9,211 bases of DNA from JBGCDD01 sp045105075. Lineage in GTDB: Bacteria > Pseudomonadota > Alphaproteobacteria > Rhodobacterales > Rhodobacteraceae. Made by a program: the position numbers and the translations under genes. Position 1 is the stretch's first letter; the number at the start of each line of letters is the position of its first letter. Below the pieces are notes generated by a model. The model worked only from the letters and a program-made list of their open reading frames with translations, was not told where the DNA came from and ran no database searches. The stretch is taken from assembly GCA_045105075.1 (NCBI GenBank), contig JBGCDD010000045.1:1-9211 (forward strand), written 5' to 3'. Positions 1-6,483 of the stretch are shown here, in pieces.

Positions 1-1022
1 GCCAGCATGAAATAGGCCTGCTGGTTCAGCGTCATACCCACCGTGTACATGTGGTGCGCCCAGACCACGAAGCCAAGCGCTCCGATGGCGATGAGGGCCC
101 AGACCATGGGCAGATAGCCAAACACGGGCTTGCGGCTGAACGTGGCGATCACATGAGAGATAATGCCAAAGCCGGGCAGGATGATGATGTAGACTTCTGG
201 GTGACCAAAGAACCACAAAATGTGCTGGTAAAGCACCGGATCACCGCCACCTGCAGGGTCAAAGAAGGTAAACCCAAAGTTACGATCCATCAGCAACATG
301 GTGATTGCGCCCGCCAGAACTGGCAAAGACAGCAGGATCAACCAAGCTGTGACAAAGATCGACCACGAGAACAGCGGCACCTTGAACAGGGTCATGCCGG
401 GGGCACGCATGTTCAGGAAGGTGGTGATCATGTTGATCGCGCCCAGAATCGAACTTGCGCCCGACACGTGAACCGCAAAGATCGCCAGATCCATCGACAT
501 GCCGCCTTCGTTGACCGAAAGTGGCGGGTAAAGCACCCAGCCGACGCCTGATCCAAGCTGGTCATTGCCGCCGGGAGAGAGCACCGAACAGATCGCCAGC
601 GTGGTCCCTGCGCAATAGAGCCAGAACGACAGATTGTTCATCCGCGGGAACGCCATATCCGGCGCGCCGATCTGCAACGGCATGAAATAGTTGCCAAATC
701 CGCCGAATAGGGCGGGAATGACCACAAAGAACATCATAAGAATGCCATGACCGGTGATCAAAACATTCCAAAGGTGCCCGTTCGGGGTACAAACAGCGTC
801 TGAGGCGAACATCCGTGCGCCCTCAAGGCACATGTACTGCACGCCAGGGCTCATCAGTTCGAGCCGCATGTAAACGGTGAAAGCCACCGACACAAAACCC
901 ACCGCCGCAGAAACAAAGAGATACAGGATCCCGATGTCTTTGTGGTTGGTGGACATGAACCAACGGGTGAAGAAACCCCGTTCGTCCTCGTGTTCGTGGC
1001 CGTGAATGGCTGCGTCTGCCAT
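1..1022 (-). CDS. ctaD: Cytochrome c oxidase subunit I (aa3 type), 5' part, cut by the left window edge
   Basis: Catalytic subunit of the haem-copper terminal oxidase in the cytoplasmic membrane; it reduces O2 to water with electrons from cytochrome c and pumps protons. The first 340 codons are visible (family length is roughly 550), so the C-terminal third lies outside the window. Seen directly: the N-terminal STNHKDIG motif, a haem a axial His at residue 92 (TGHG), the D-channel Asp at 122 (IGAPDMAFPRMNN), the CuB His and cross-linked Tyr at 274 and 278 (GHPEVYIIILPGFG), and the CuB His pair at 323-324 (WAHHMYTVG). These sit two residues below Paracoccus numbering. The haem a3 and second haem a His ligands would be beyond the edge. 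The ATG at 1022 is chosen because a perfect AGGAGG (complement of 1029-1034) lies 6 nt upstream and the protein begins as expected for the family. It diverges from the HIT gene across 228 bp. Confidence 0.97.
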   Translation of the reverse strand, partial: MADAAIHGHEHEDERGFFTRWFMSTNHKDIGILYLFVSAAVGFVSVAFTVYMRLELMSPGVQYMCLEGARMFASDAVCTPNGHLWNVLITGHGILMMFFVVIPALFGGFGNYFMPLQIGAPDMAFPRMNNLSFWLYCAGTTLAICSVLSPGGNDQLGSGVGWVLYPPLSVNEGGMSMDLAIFAVHVSGASSILGAINMITTFLNMRAPGMTLFKVPLFSWSIFVTAWLILLSLPVLAGAITMLLMDRNFGFTFFDPAGGGDPVLYQHILWFFGHPEVYIIILPGFGIISHVIATFSRKPVFGYLPMVWALIAIGALGFVVWAHHMYTVGMTLNQQAYFML

Positions 1023-1028
1023 TTGGTG

Positions 1029-1034
1029 CCTCCT
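1029..1034 (-). promoter_or_regulatory. Shine-Dalgarno site of ctaD
   Basis: The minus strand reads AGGAGG here, a full anti-SD match placed 6 nt before the ATG at 1022. It fixes the ctaD start and suggests strong translation. Confidence 0.85.
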
Positions 1035-1187
1035 GATTGGATCGGATACCCGCAGAAAAATGCCCGCACGTATGTTGCTGAACTCGTTTTAGAACGGCGC
1101 AGGGGGCGGCCACAATGGGTCAGTTTGACCTACACCAAGATAAATCGTCGCGCCCCTCTTGCATCGCTTGGCCGGGTTTCAACGGGC

Positions 1188-1215
1188 TTGACCTGCGCCG
1201 GGCAGCCCATAAAAC
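1188..1215 (+). promoter_or_regulatory. Candidate sigma-70 promoter of the HIT gene
   Basis: TTGACC (1188-1193, 5/6 to the -35 consensus) is followed after 16 nt by TAAAAC (1210-1215, 4/6 to the -10 consensus). Transcription would start near 1222, leaving a leader of about 30 nt before the ATG at 1251. A second TTGACC at 1125-1130 lacks a well-placed -10. The call rests on consensus matching only. Confidence 0.35.
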
Positions 1216-1250
1216 CAAAGCCATCCCTTCCTTTCAGCGAAAGCACCGAC

Positions 1251-1667
1251 ATGAGCTATGATCCAGACAACATTTTTGCCAAGATTTTGCGCGGTGAAAT
1301 TCCGTCGACCCAGGTTTATGAAGATGAGCAAACGCTTGTTTTTATGGACATCATGCCGCGCAGTGATGGCCATTGTCTGGTGATCCCAAAAACGCCCTGT
1401 CGCAATATTCTGGATGCCTCGCCGGCGCAGTTGGCCGCCGTTATGGCGACGACGCAGACCATCGCACACGCGGTGATGCGCGCCTTTGAGGCCACCGGCG
1501 TGACGGTCCAGCAGTTCAACGAGGCGGACGGCGGACAAGAGGTGTTTCATTTGCATTTTCACGTTTTGCCGCGACATGGCGGCGTCAGCCTGCGCGCGCC
1601 CGGGCAAATGGAGGACCGGGACGTGATTGCAGCGAATGCGGCCAAGATTCGCTCAGCTTTGGGCTGA
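1251..1667 (+). CDS. HIT-family protein (histidine triad nucleotide hydrolase/transferase)
   Basis: A 138-residue protein, typical in length for the Hint branch of the histidine-triad superfamily, cytosolic dimers that hydrolyse AMP-lysine or other nucleoside phosphoramidates. The signature His-x-His-x-His-x-x is seen at residues 100-106 (HLHFHVL), with His 104 as the expected nucleophile. The N-terminal half carries the usual IFAKILRGEIPS and VFMDIMPRSDGHCLVIPK blocks. The frame stays open upstream to 942, but that stretch overlaps the antisense start of ctaD and has no family similarity. The ATG at 1251 gives the canonical MSYDPDNIFAKI start; its SD is weak (a purine run around 1237-1242). 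The gene is monocistronic as far as can be seen. The substrate cannot be told from sequence. Confidence 0.93.
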   Translation: MSYDPDNIFAKILRGEIPSTQVYEDEQTLVFMDIMPRSDGHCLVIPKTPCRNILDASPAQLAAVMATTQTIAHAVMRAFEATGVTVQQFNEADGGQEVFHLHFHVLPRHGGVSLRAPGQMEDRDVIAANAAKIRSALG

Positions 1668-1717
1668 TCGGATCCGTGGCTTGAAACCGGCGCTGAAGTC
1701 ATTAATTTGGTGTTAAC

Positions 1718-1751
1718 AAAAAAATTGCCGCCCCGGACGAACCGGAGCGGC
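1718..1751 (-). terminator. Intrinsic terminator acting on the minus strand, with no obvious gene upstream
   Basis: Read on the minus strand, a 10-bp stem (complement of 1742-1751 pairing with 1727-1736, with one U-G wobble) encloses a 5-nt loop (1737-1741). It is followed by AA and seven T residues (complement of 1718-1724). On the plus strand the same hairpin has a C/A mismatch and no U-tract, so it would be a poor terminator for the HIT gene, which ends 50 nt before. No convincing minus-strand protein gene lies between this site and 1991, so the transcript it ends is unknown. Confidence 0.6.
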
Positions 1752-1979
1752 AGAAGATATAGAAAAGGCACCAGCCAGAGGGTTTTCACCCGAAAAGCGG
1801 TGGAACTGTAAAATGTGCATCGTCACTCACGAGTCGAACGATATGGTTACAATATGCTGTGGGCCCGAACAGGGCATGACCCATTTGGGTTAATTCACCC
1901 AAAATATGCCGCTTTTTTGGCATGACAGGGGCAAATCCACCGCAGATACGTCGCGCGGGCATCGCTGAGCACGACGAAT
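1752..1979. other. Intergenic region before the LuxR-type regulator; no gene recognised
   Basis: Together with the terminator this gap covers about 320 bp between the HIT gene and the regulator. I see no protein gene with a ribosome binding site on either strand; two small minus-strand frames here look like chance. It holds several short repeats around 1873-1926, listed separately. No sigma-70 promoter with good elements was found on either strand, although one must drive the regulator. Confidence 0.5.
1873..1926. repeat. Cluster of inverted and direct repeats, possible operator
   Basis: Direct repeat GGCATGAC occurs at 1873-1880 and 1919-1926, 46 bp apart. Between them lies a perfect inverted repeat, TTTGGGT (1884-1890) and ACCCAAA (1897-1903), with a 6-nt spacer, and then ATGCC (1906-1910) with GGCAT (1919-1923). 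The cluster ends about 65 bp before the probable start of the LuxR-type regulator, a reasonable place for autoregulation. That role is inferred from position only; the arms are short enough that some could be chance. Confidence 0.35.
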
Positions 1980-1984
1980 AAGGA
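1980..1984 (+). promoter_or_regulatory. Shine-Dalgarno site that points to an ATC start
   Basis: AAGGA lies 7 nt before ATC at 1992-1994. It is the only well-placed SD near the beginning of the regulator frame. The first in-frame standard start codon, GTG at 2043, has only a poor purine stretch at 2028-2030, 12 nt upstream. Confidence 0.5.
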
Positions 1985-1991
1985 CAAAACA

Positions 1992-3752
1992 ATCACCCAA
2001 ACGCCCAATATATTCGACCCCAAGTCCGGAACCCGCGATCGCGTGATTGCGGCCATCTACGAATCTGTGATCCGCCCGGAGCTGTATGATGCATTGATGG
2101 ATGCGTGGGGCGCGCACATGCAGGACGCGGTGGCCGACATTGACACCGAACGCGCCAGCCTGGGCGAAAACGAAGCGCTTGGGATTGATCCGGGCCTGCA
2201 GGCGCATTTTGCCCGTGCCTATGAAATTCTGGAGCAAATCGGGCGCAAGGCCCCCCAATCCAGCCTGGTTGAGCGGGTGCAGGACATGCACGGTTTTGCG
2301 GTGTTGTGCACATCTGCAGGGCAGGTGTTGGCTGCGGGTGCGGCGGCGCAGCCTGTTGCCGAGATTGGCGCAGGGCTGGCGTGGTTGGAACAGGATCTGG
2401 TTGCCAATTCGGCCGAACTGTTGGGCGAGTTGATGCACACCGTGCAGCGCGGCGATGACACGGCGGCGCCGATTGTGCTGTCGACAGACGGAGACTTGCC
2501 ACGCCACCTGATGGCCCGGGTGGCGCAAAGTGCGGATGAAACCGGCACTGCACGCCCGATGCTGATGATCGAAGCGCTGGATTATCAATGGAGCGAGCGC
2601 GCCGAGCGGATGCTGGTGCAATCCTTTGCCCTGTCCCGCGCCGAACTGGATGTGGTGCGCAACCTGCTGGCCGGCCTGTCGCTGCGCGAAATTGCGCAAA
2701 GCTCGGGGCGCTCGGAACACACCGTGCGCAATCAGGCCAAAGCGGTGCTGGCCAAAACCGGGGCGCCGGGTCAGGTCGATCTGGTGCGGTTGGTGGTATT
2801 TCTGATCAATCAGGATGTGCGCACACGCCCGGTGGCGAAAATCGAAGCGCCTTTGCCTGACGAGATGCGGCGCATGCGCGGTGGGCGGGCGATGCAGGTT
2901 TTTCGGTTTGGCCCTCCCGACGGGCAGCCGGTGATTTTCCTGCATGGCATGCTGGACAGCGTATCGCCGTTGCGGTTTTTGCAGGCCGATTGTCTGCGCC
3001 ATGGATGGCACGTATTGGCGCCGATGCGCCCCGGTTTTGGCCGCTCGGATCGGGTGGCGCGCCCGGATCAAGCGTTGGATGTGTTCTGTGAGCATATGCG
3101 CGAACTCATCGACAGCGAAAAATTGCAACGTCCGGTTCTGCTCAGCCAGATGGGGGGCGCGCTTTACGGCCGCGTCATCGCCTCGCGCCTCGCCGGACGG
3201 GTGGCCGGGCTTGTGGCCGTTGCAGGCAATGTGCCGATCGCGCGCCTGAGCCAACTGTCGATCATGGCGCCGCGCCAACGCATTGTCGCCTATACCGCGC
3301 GCTTTGCGCCGGCCCTGCTGCCGACCATTTTGCGCGCTGGCATCGCCCAGGTCGACAGCAAGGACATCGATGGCTTTATTGACGCGCTGTTCAAACCCGG
3401 CAGCCACGAAAACAAAGTGATCGAGCGATTGAACCTGGCCGAGCTGTTCCGCGAAGGGGTGCGGTTCTCGGTGCAGCAGGGCCATATCGGTTTTGAAACA
3501 GACAGCCACTATGTGGTGCGCAACTGGGCCGTGCACATGCGTGGCCCCGCCGCCCCGACAATCCAAATCCATGGCAAGCTGGACCCGGTGGTGCCGGTGG
3601 ACAGCGTGATCGAGGCGCTCAACGGGCAACCTGGCGTCGAACTGCGCGTGCAAGACGACGCCGGACAGCTGGTTTTCTACGAAAAGCCGGCCGAGATTTG
3701 TGCCGCCATTGCGGAACTGGCCGAACCTCAAAGCGCTAAAGAGTCGGCCTGA
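1992..3752 (+). CDS. LuxR-type HTH regulator fused to an alpha/beta-hydrolase-fold domain with altered catalytic residues
   Basis: Probable transcription factor of 586 residues counted from the ATC at 1992 (569 from the alternative GTG at 2043). Three parts are seen: an N-terminal region of about 200 residues of unrecognised fold, a LuxR/GerE helix-turn-helix at about residues 213-274 (LSRAELDVVRNLLAGLSLREIA then SSGRSEHTVRNQ), and an alpha/beta-hydrolase domain at about 297-580. The hydrolase part keeps the oxyanion-loop motif FLHGM, the PGFGRSD strand, and an acid-loop Asp at 531 (HGKLDPVVP). At the nucleophile elbow the sequence is LLSQMGG, with Gln 386 where Ser is expected; at the His position it is DAGQLVFYEKP, with Gln 559. 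A classical Ser-His-Asp triad is therefore absent, suggesting ligand sensing rather than hydrolysis (inference). The upstream ATC is preferred because it follows a good SD and restores an MTQTPNIFDP-like beginning. The 3' end overlaps the convergent gene by 17 bp. Confidence 0.88.
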   Translation: MTQTPNIFDPKSGTRDRVIAAIYESVIRPELYDALMDAWGAHMQDAVADIDTERASLGENEALGIDPGLQAHFARAYEILEQIGRKAPQSSLVERVQDMHGFAVLCTSAGQVLAAGAAAQPVAEIGAGLAWLEQDLVANSAELLGELMHTVQRGDDTAAPIVLSTDGDLPRHLMARVAQSADETGTARPMLMIEALDYQWSERAERMLVQSFALSRAELDVVRNLLAGLSLREIAQSSGRSEHTVRNQAKAVLAKTGAPGQVDLVRLVVFLINQDVRTRPVAKIEAPLPDEMRRMRGGRAMQVFRFGPPDGQPVIFLHGMLDSVSPLRFLQADCLRHGWHVLAPMRPGFGRSDRVARPDQALDVFCEHMRELIDSEKLQRPVLLSQMGGALYGRVIASRLAGRVAGLVAVAGNVPIARLSQLSIMAPRQRIVAYTARFAPALLPTILRAGIAQVDSKDIDGFIDALFKPGSHENKVIERLNLAELFREGVRFSVQQGHIGFETDSHYVVRNWAVHMRGPAAPTIQIHGKLDPVVPVDSVIEALNGQPGVELRVQDDAGQLVFYEKPAEICAAIAELAEPQSAKESA

Positions 3753-4551
3753 GACTGTCTTCGCCCAGTTTGTGTGCCGGTTCGCCCCAGGTCATCTCGC
3801 GATAGTCAAATTCACTGCGCAAGGTGGGTTTGACCACCTCAAAGAACGGCGACAGGTCGAAATCACGCGGTGTGAACAGCGAGTGATGGCGGATGTGAAA
3901 CACCTCGTCGCGGGCGAAATCACCTTGGGCGTCGCGCACGCGGATGCTGGGCAGGATCGGGTACTTGATCGATTGATAGGCCTGCGCAATCAGCGATGAG
4001 CAGATCGCACGCGTCGGATCCCCCGAGCCAAAGGCCAACATCCGCCGCCGCCAGCGCACTGGCACCGGTGGCGTTGGAAAGAAATAGCGCAGCAGATCAA
4101 AGATGTTGCGCAGGTCATATTTCAGACCCAACTTGCTGATCATAAAAGACACCACTGCGGTCCGATCCTGATCGCTCAGCCCGACCGCGCGGCAAATGCG
4201 GGTGTTGTAGGTTTCGTATTTGCTCAGCGGTGCCGCAACGCATCCCTCACCCAGATTGACCTCGACCAACCGCGGACGCTCACTGCCGTCTTCGGGCACC
4301 GGCATCGCATCGCCGACAAAGATCGCGGCATGCGACCAGGTGGATTGGGTCAGATACTTGATCGCGCCCGAAACCCGCTCGTTGCCTTCCACCAGCAAAA
4401 CGTCGCCCGGCGTCAAGGTCTGACACAAGGTGGCGTAGTCTGATGGCGTGTAGGGTTTATATCCCGAGCTTTTAATTCGCAGCTTGGCCGTCATCTTTTG
4501 GCCCAGCCACGCCAGCGCGCGGTCCAGTGCCGTATCTTTGCTTTGGGTCAT
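3736..4551 (-). CDS. YiiX/YaeF-like permuted papain-like (NlpC/P60-superfamily, C92) amidase or peptidase
   Basis: A 271-residue protein matching the circularly permuted papain-like fold of the YiiX/YaeF group, in which the catalytic His precedes the Cys. Seen: TPGDVLLVEG at 47-56, the His motif STWSHAAIFVGD with His 74, an acidic candidate Glu 97 (LVEVNLGEG), and the Cys motif AICSSLIAQAY with Cys 184. Members act on amide or thioester bonds, but the substrate of most is unknown. No signal peptide or membrane segment is visible, so it is probably cytosolic or surface-associated by charge. The ATG at 4551 has AGGAGG (complement of 4560-4565) 8 nt upstream. It overlaps the convergent regulator gene by 17 bp at the stop codons and diverges from the RTX gene. 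Fold and catalytic pair are fairly sure; the biological role is not. Confidence 0.85.
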   Translation of the reverse strand: MTQSKDTALDRALAWLGQKMTAKLRIKSSGYKPYTPSDYATLCQTLTPGDVLLVEGNERVSGAIKYLTQSTWSHAAIFVGDAMPVPEDGSERPRLVEVNLGEGCVAAPLSKYETYNTRICRAVGLSDQDRTAVVSFMISKLGLKYDLRNIFDLLRYFFPTPPVPVRWRRRMLAFGSGDPTRAICSSLIAQAYQSIKYPILPSIRVRDAQGDFARDEVFHIRHHSLFTPRDFDLSPFFEVVKPTLRSEFDYREMTWGEPAHKLGEDSLRPTL

Positions 4552-4779
4552 GCACGCCCCCTCCTGCGTCGTCTTTGTCTATTAAGATCGTGACGCAGCG
4601 AAACGCAAACATCCAAACACACTTAAAAATGAGCCATCCGTGATCAGATTTCATGATTTTGCCGCAAAATTGAAGAAATTTCGATTCAAAGTTTGTGTAA
4701 TTCGGGGGAATGGCCGTGGCAGGTGTTCGCGGTGCGGCCTTTGTTTCGGTGCGTTGAATTAACGAGGAAAGGCCCTGTT
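4552..4779. other. Divergent AT-rich intergenic region between the C92-type gene and the RTX gene
   Basis: This 228-bp spacer must hold promoters for both flanking genes. It is clearly more AT-rich than its surroundings, especially 4600-4700. Inverted half-sites TTGAA (4670-4674) and TTCAA (4685-4689) flank the palindrome GAAATTTC (4675-4682). They are a weak candidate for a regulator binding site. No convincing -35/-10 pair was found. Confidence 0.35.
4764..4772 (+). promoter_or_regulatory. Shine-Dalgarno site that sets the RTX protein start
   Basis: GAGGAAAGG ends 7 nt before the ATG at 4780. It favours this ATG over an in-frame GTG at 4693, whose extra 29 codons have no SD and read like non-coding sequence. 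Confidence 0.75.
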
Positions 4780-6435
4780 ATGGCCGATAATGACAATGCA
4801 AACCCTGCGACGCAGGGCGACGATACCCTTGCGACCAGCACGGGCAACGATACGCTCAGTGGTGGTTATGGCAACGATACGATCAACGGTCAGGCCGGCA
4901 ATGATGTGTTGCACGGTGATGGCGCGGTGGCCGGTGCCTGGCACTATGAAACCTTTGATTATGATTTTACCTCGGCGCATGGCCAAGCGTTTGACATTGA
5001 AAACGGTGTGCGCACCGGTTCTGGTTATGTCACCGATTTCAACGAAGGTGGGCTGACCAACACCATTCGAGGCACCTCTGGCAACCCCGAGGATTTTGGC
5101 GTCGTTTACACCAGCACTTTGGATGTGATCACCGGTGGGACGTACCGGTTTGACACCCGTTCTGATGACGGCTCCACGATCCAACTGTTTGATTCCAATG
5201 GCGACCCGGTCGAGTTTGACAACCAGCTTGGCGGTACGCTGGACTATATGAACAACGACCGCCATCAGGGTCCAACGCCGCGATATGGCGATGCCGAACT
5301 GATTGCTGGCGAAACCTACACCATTCAAATCCGCTACTGGGAAAACCGGGGCGGCGACGTGCTTGAGGCCAATGTTTCAGGGCCGGACACTGGTAATGTC
5401 AGCGAAAACCTGTTGACCACGTCGATGGTGGGTCTGCCGCCGGGGCCGGATTATTCCATCCTGGGCACGCCCGCCGGGGTCGAAGGCGACGATATCCTGA
5501 ATGGCGGAGCCGGTGACGACACGATCTATGGCGATGGCGGCGATGATACGATTTCGGGGGGGACCGACACCGACATTCTGACCGGTGGCGACGGCAATGA
5601 CACCTTTATCTATGCCGCAGGTGACGGCAACGACACGATCACCGATTTTGGCACAGGCGCGACGGGGCCGGTGGACGACGGCGATCAAAGCAACAACGAC
5701 TTTGTCGACCTGTCGGACTTTTACACCCACATCTTCGAGCTACACGCCGACCTTGCTGATGATAACATTCTGAACCAATCCGCAGGCGACCCCAGCGACA
5801 ATGTAGCGCTTGGCGGCACGCTGACCCTGACGGGCGCCACCGCATCGGATCTGACCTTTGACACCACCAACGTGGCTTGTTTCACCTCGGGCGCACGGAT
5901 CATGACGGGCGCAGGCCCGGTTCCGGTGGAGGCGCTGCGTGAAGGCATGCTGGTGCGCACGCGCGACAACGGGCTGCAACCGGTGCGCGCATTGCTGTCG
6001 CGCAGCGTGATCGGGCAGGGCGACTTTGCACCCGTCCACGTGGCCGCCGGGACTTTTGGCAACCGCAGGGATTTGCTGGTCTCGCCGCAGCACCGGTTTT
6101 TGCTGGAAGACTGGCAGGCCGAGCTGATGTTCGACACCCGCGAGGTTTTGGTGCCCGCGTGTCATTTGATCAACGCGCACACCGTGACCCGCCGCGTCGT
6201 GGGCGAAATCCGCTATTTTCATGTGTTGCTGGACCGTCATGAAATCATCACCGCCGATGGCAGCCCCAGCGAAAGCTATCATCCCGGCGATGTGGCACTT
6301 TGCCAGCGACAGACGCCAGTGCTAAACGAGGTTCTGGCGCTGTTCCCGGATCTGCGCACCAACACGCGCAGCTATGGCCCGGCCGCGCGGCGCAGTTTGA
6401 AATCCTTTGAAAGCCGCGCTTTGCTGAGCGCATAA
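4780..6435 (+). CDS. RTX calcium-binding protein with a PA14-like domain and a C-terminal Hint domain
   Basis: A 551-residue, strongly acidic protein. Domain order as seen: short RTX nonapeptide repeats at about 13-48 (TGNDTLSGGYGND), a PA14/GLEYA-like beta domain at about 52-203 (TYRFDTRSDDG, then GETYTIQIRYW), a second RTX block at about 234-290 (GGAGDDTIYGDGGDDTISGG), and a Hint_2-type domain from about 365 to 510. Hint landmarks are Cys 367 (VACFTSGARI), His 438 (LVSPQHRFLL) and the block around His 487 (HVLLDRHEIITADG). RTX repeats bind Ca2+ after export by type I secretion; no N-terminal signal peptide is present, which agrees. Hint domains of this type can cleave themselves at the N-terminal Cys, so cleavage before residue 367 is possible (inference). 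PA14 modules often bind carbohydrates. No type I transporter genes are in the window. Convergent with lipB. Confidence 0.92.
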   Translation: MADNDNANPATQGDDTLATSTGNDTLSGGYGNDTINGQAGNDVLHGDGAVAGAWHYETFDYDFTSAHGQAFDIENGVRTGSGYVTDFNEGGLTNTIRGTSGNPEDFGVVYTSTLDVITGGTYRFDTRSDDGSTIQLFDSNGDPVEFDNQLGGTLDYMNNDRHQGPTPRYGDAELIAGETYTIQIRYWENRGGDVLEANVSGPDTGNVSENLLTTSMVGLPPGPDYSILGTPAGVEGDDILNGGAGDDTIYGDGGDDTISGGTDTDILTGGDGNDTFIYAAGDGNDTITDFGTGATGPVDDGDQSNNDFVDLSDFYTHIFELHADLADDNILNQSAGDPSDNVALGGTLTLTGATASDLTFDTTNVACFTSGARIMTGAGPVPVEALREGMLVRTRDNGLQPVRALLSRSVIGQGDFAPVHVAAGTFGNRRDLLVSPQHRFLLEDWQAELMFDTREVLVPACHLINAHTVTRRVVGEIRYFHVLLDRHEIITADGSPSESYHPGDVALCQRQTPVLNEVLALFPDLRTNTRSYGPAARRSLKSFESRALLSA

Positions 6436-6483
6436 CCCCCCGCATAGCCCGCCACGTTTTGCAGTCCAAGGACGGGGACGACG

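Noticed and set aside
942..1250. N-terminal extension of the HIT protein
   Set aside because: The frame is open, but it overlaps the ctaD start and its SD region, and the HIT family begins at the ATG at 1251.
1559..1992. Two short minus-strand frames (76 and 68 codons) near the lone terminator
   Set aside because: One reads across the terminator hairpin and into the antisense of the HIT gene, the other has no SD or family features. A hydrophobic start in the first is not enough to support a gene.
1890..3731. 613-codon open frame on the minus strand
   Set aside because: It is exactly antisense to the LuxR/hydrolase gene, has a His/Arg/Gln-rich composition typical of a shadow of GC-rich coding sequence, and shows no domain. 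The plus-strand frame has clear motifs.
4693..4779. Upstream GTG start for the RTX protein
   Set aside because: No SD precedes it and the 29 extra residues look non-coding; the ATG at 4780 has an excellent SD.
4790..5640. Short tandem periodicity in the RTX gene as a DNA repeat or CRISPR-like array
   Set aside because: The periodicity follows the GGxGxDxxx amino-acid repeat and varies at the DNA level; there are no constant repeats with spacers.
6436..6483. Bidirectional terminator between the RTX gene and lipB
   Set aside because: Only very short complementary stretches occur (for example GTCC/GGAC) and no T-run follows a stable stem.
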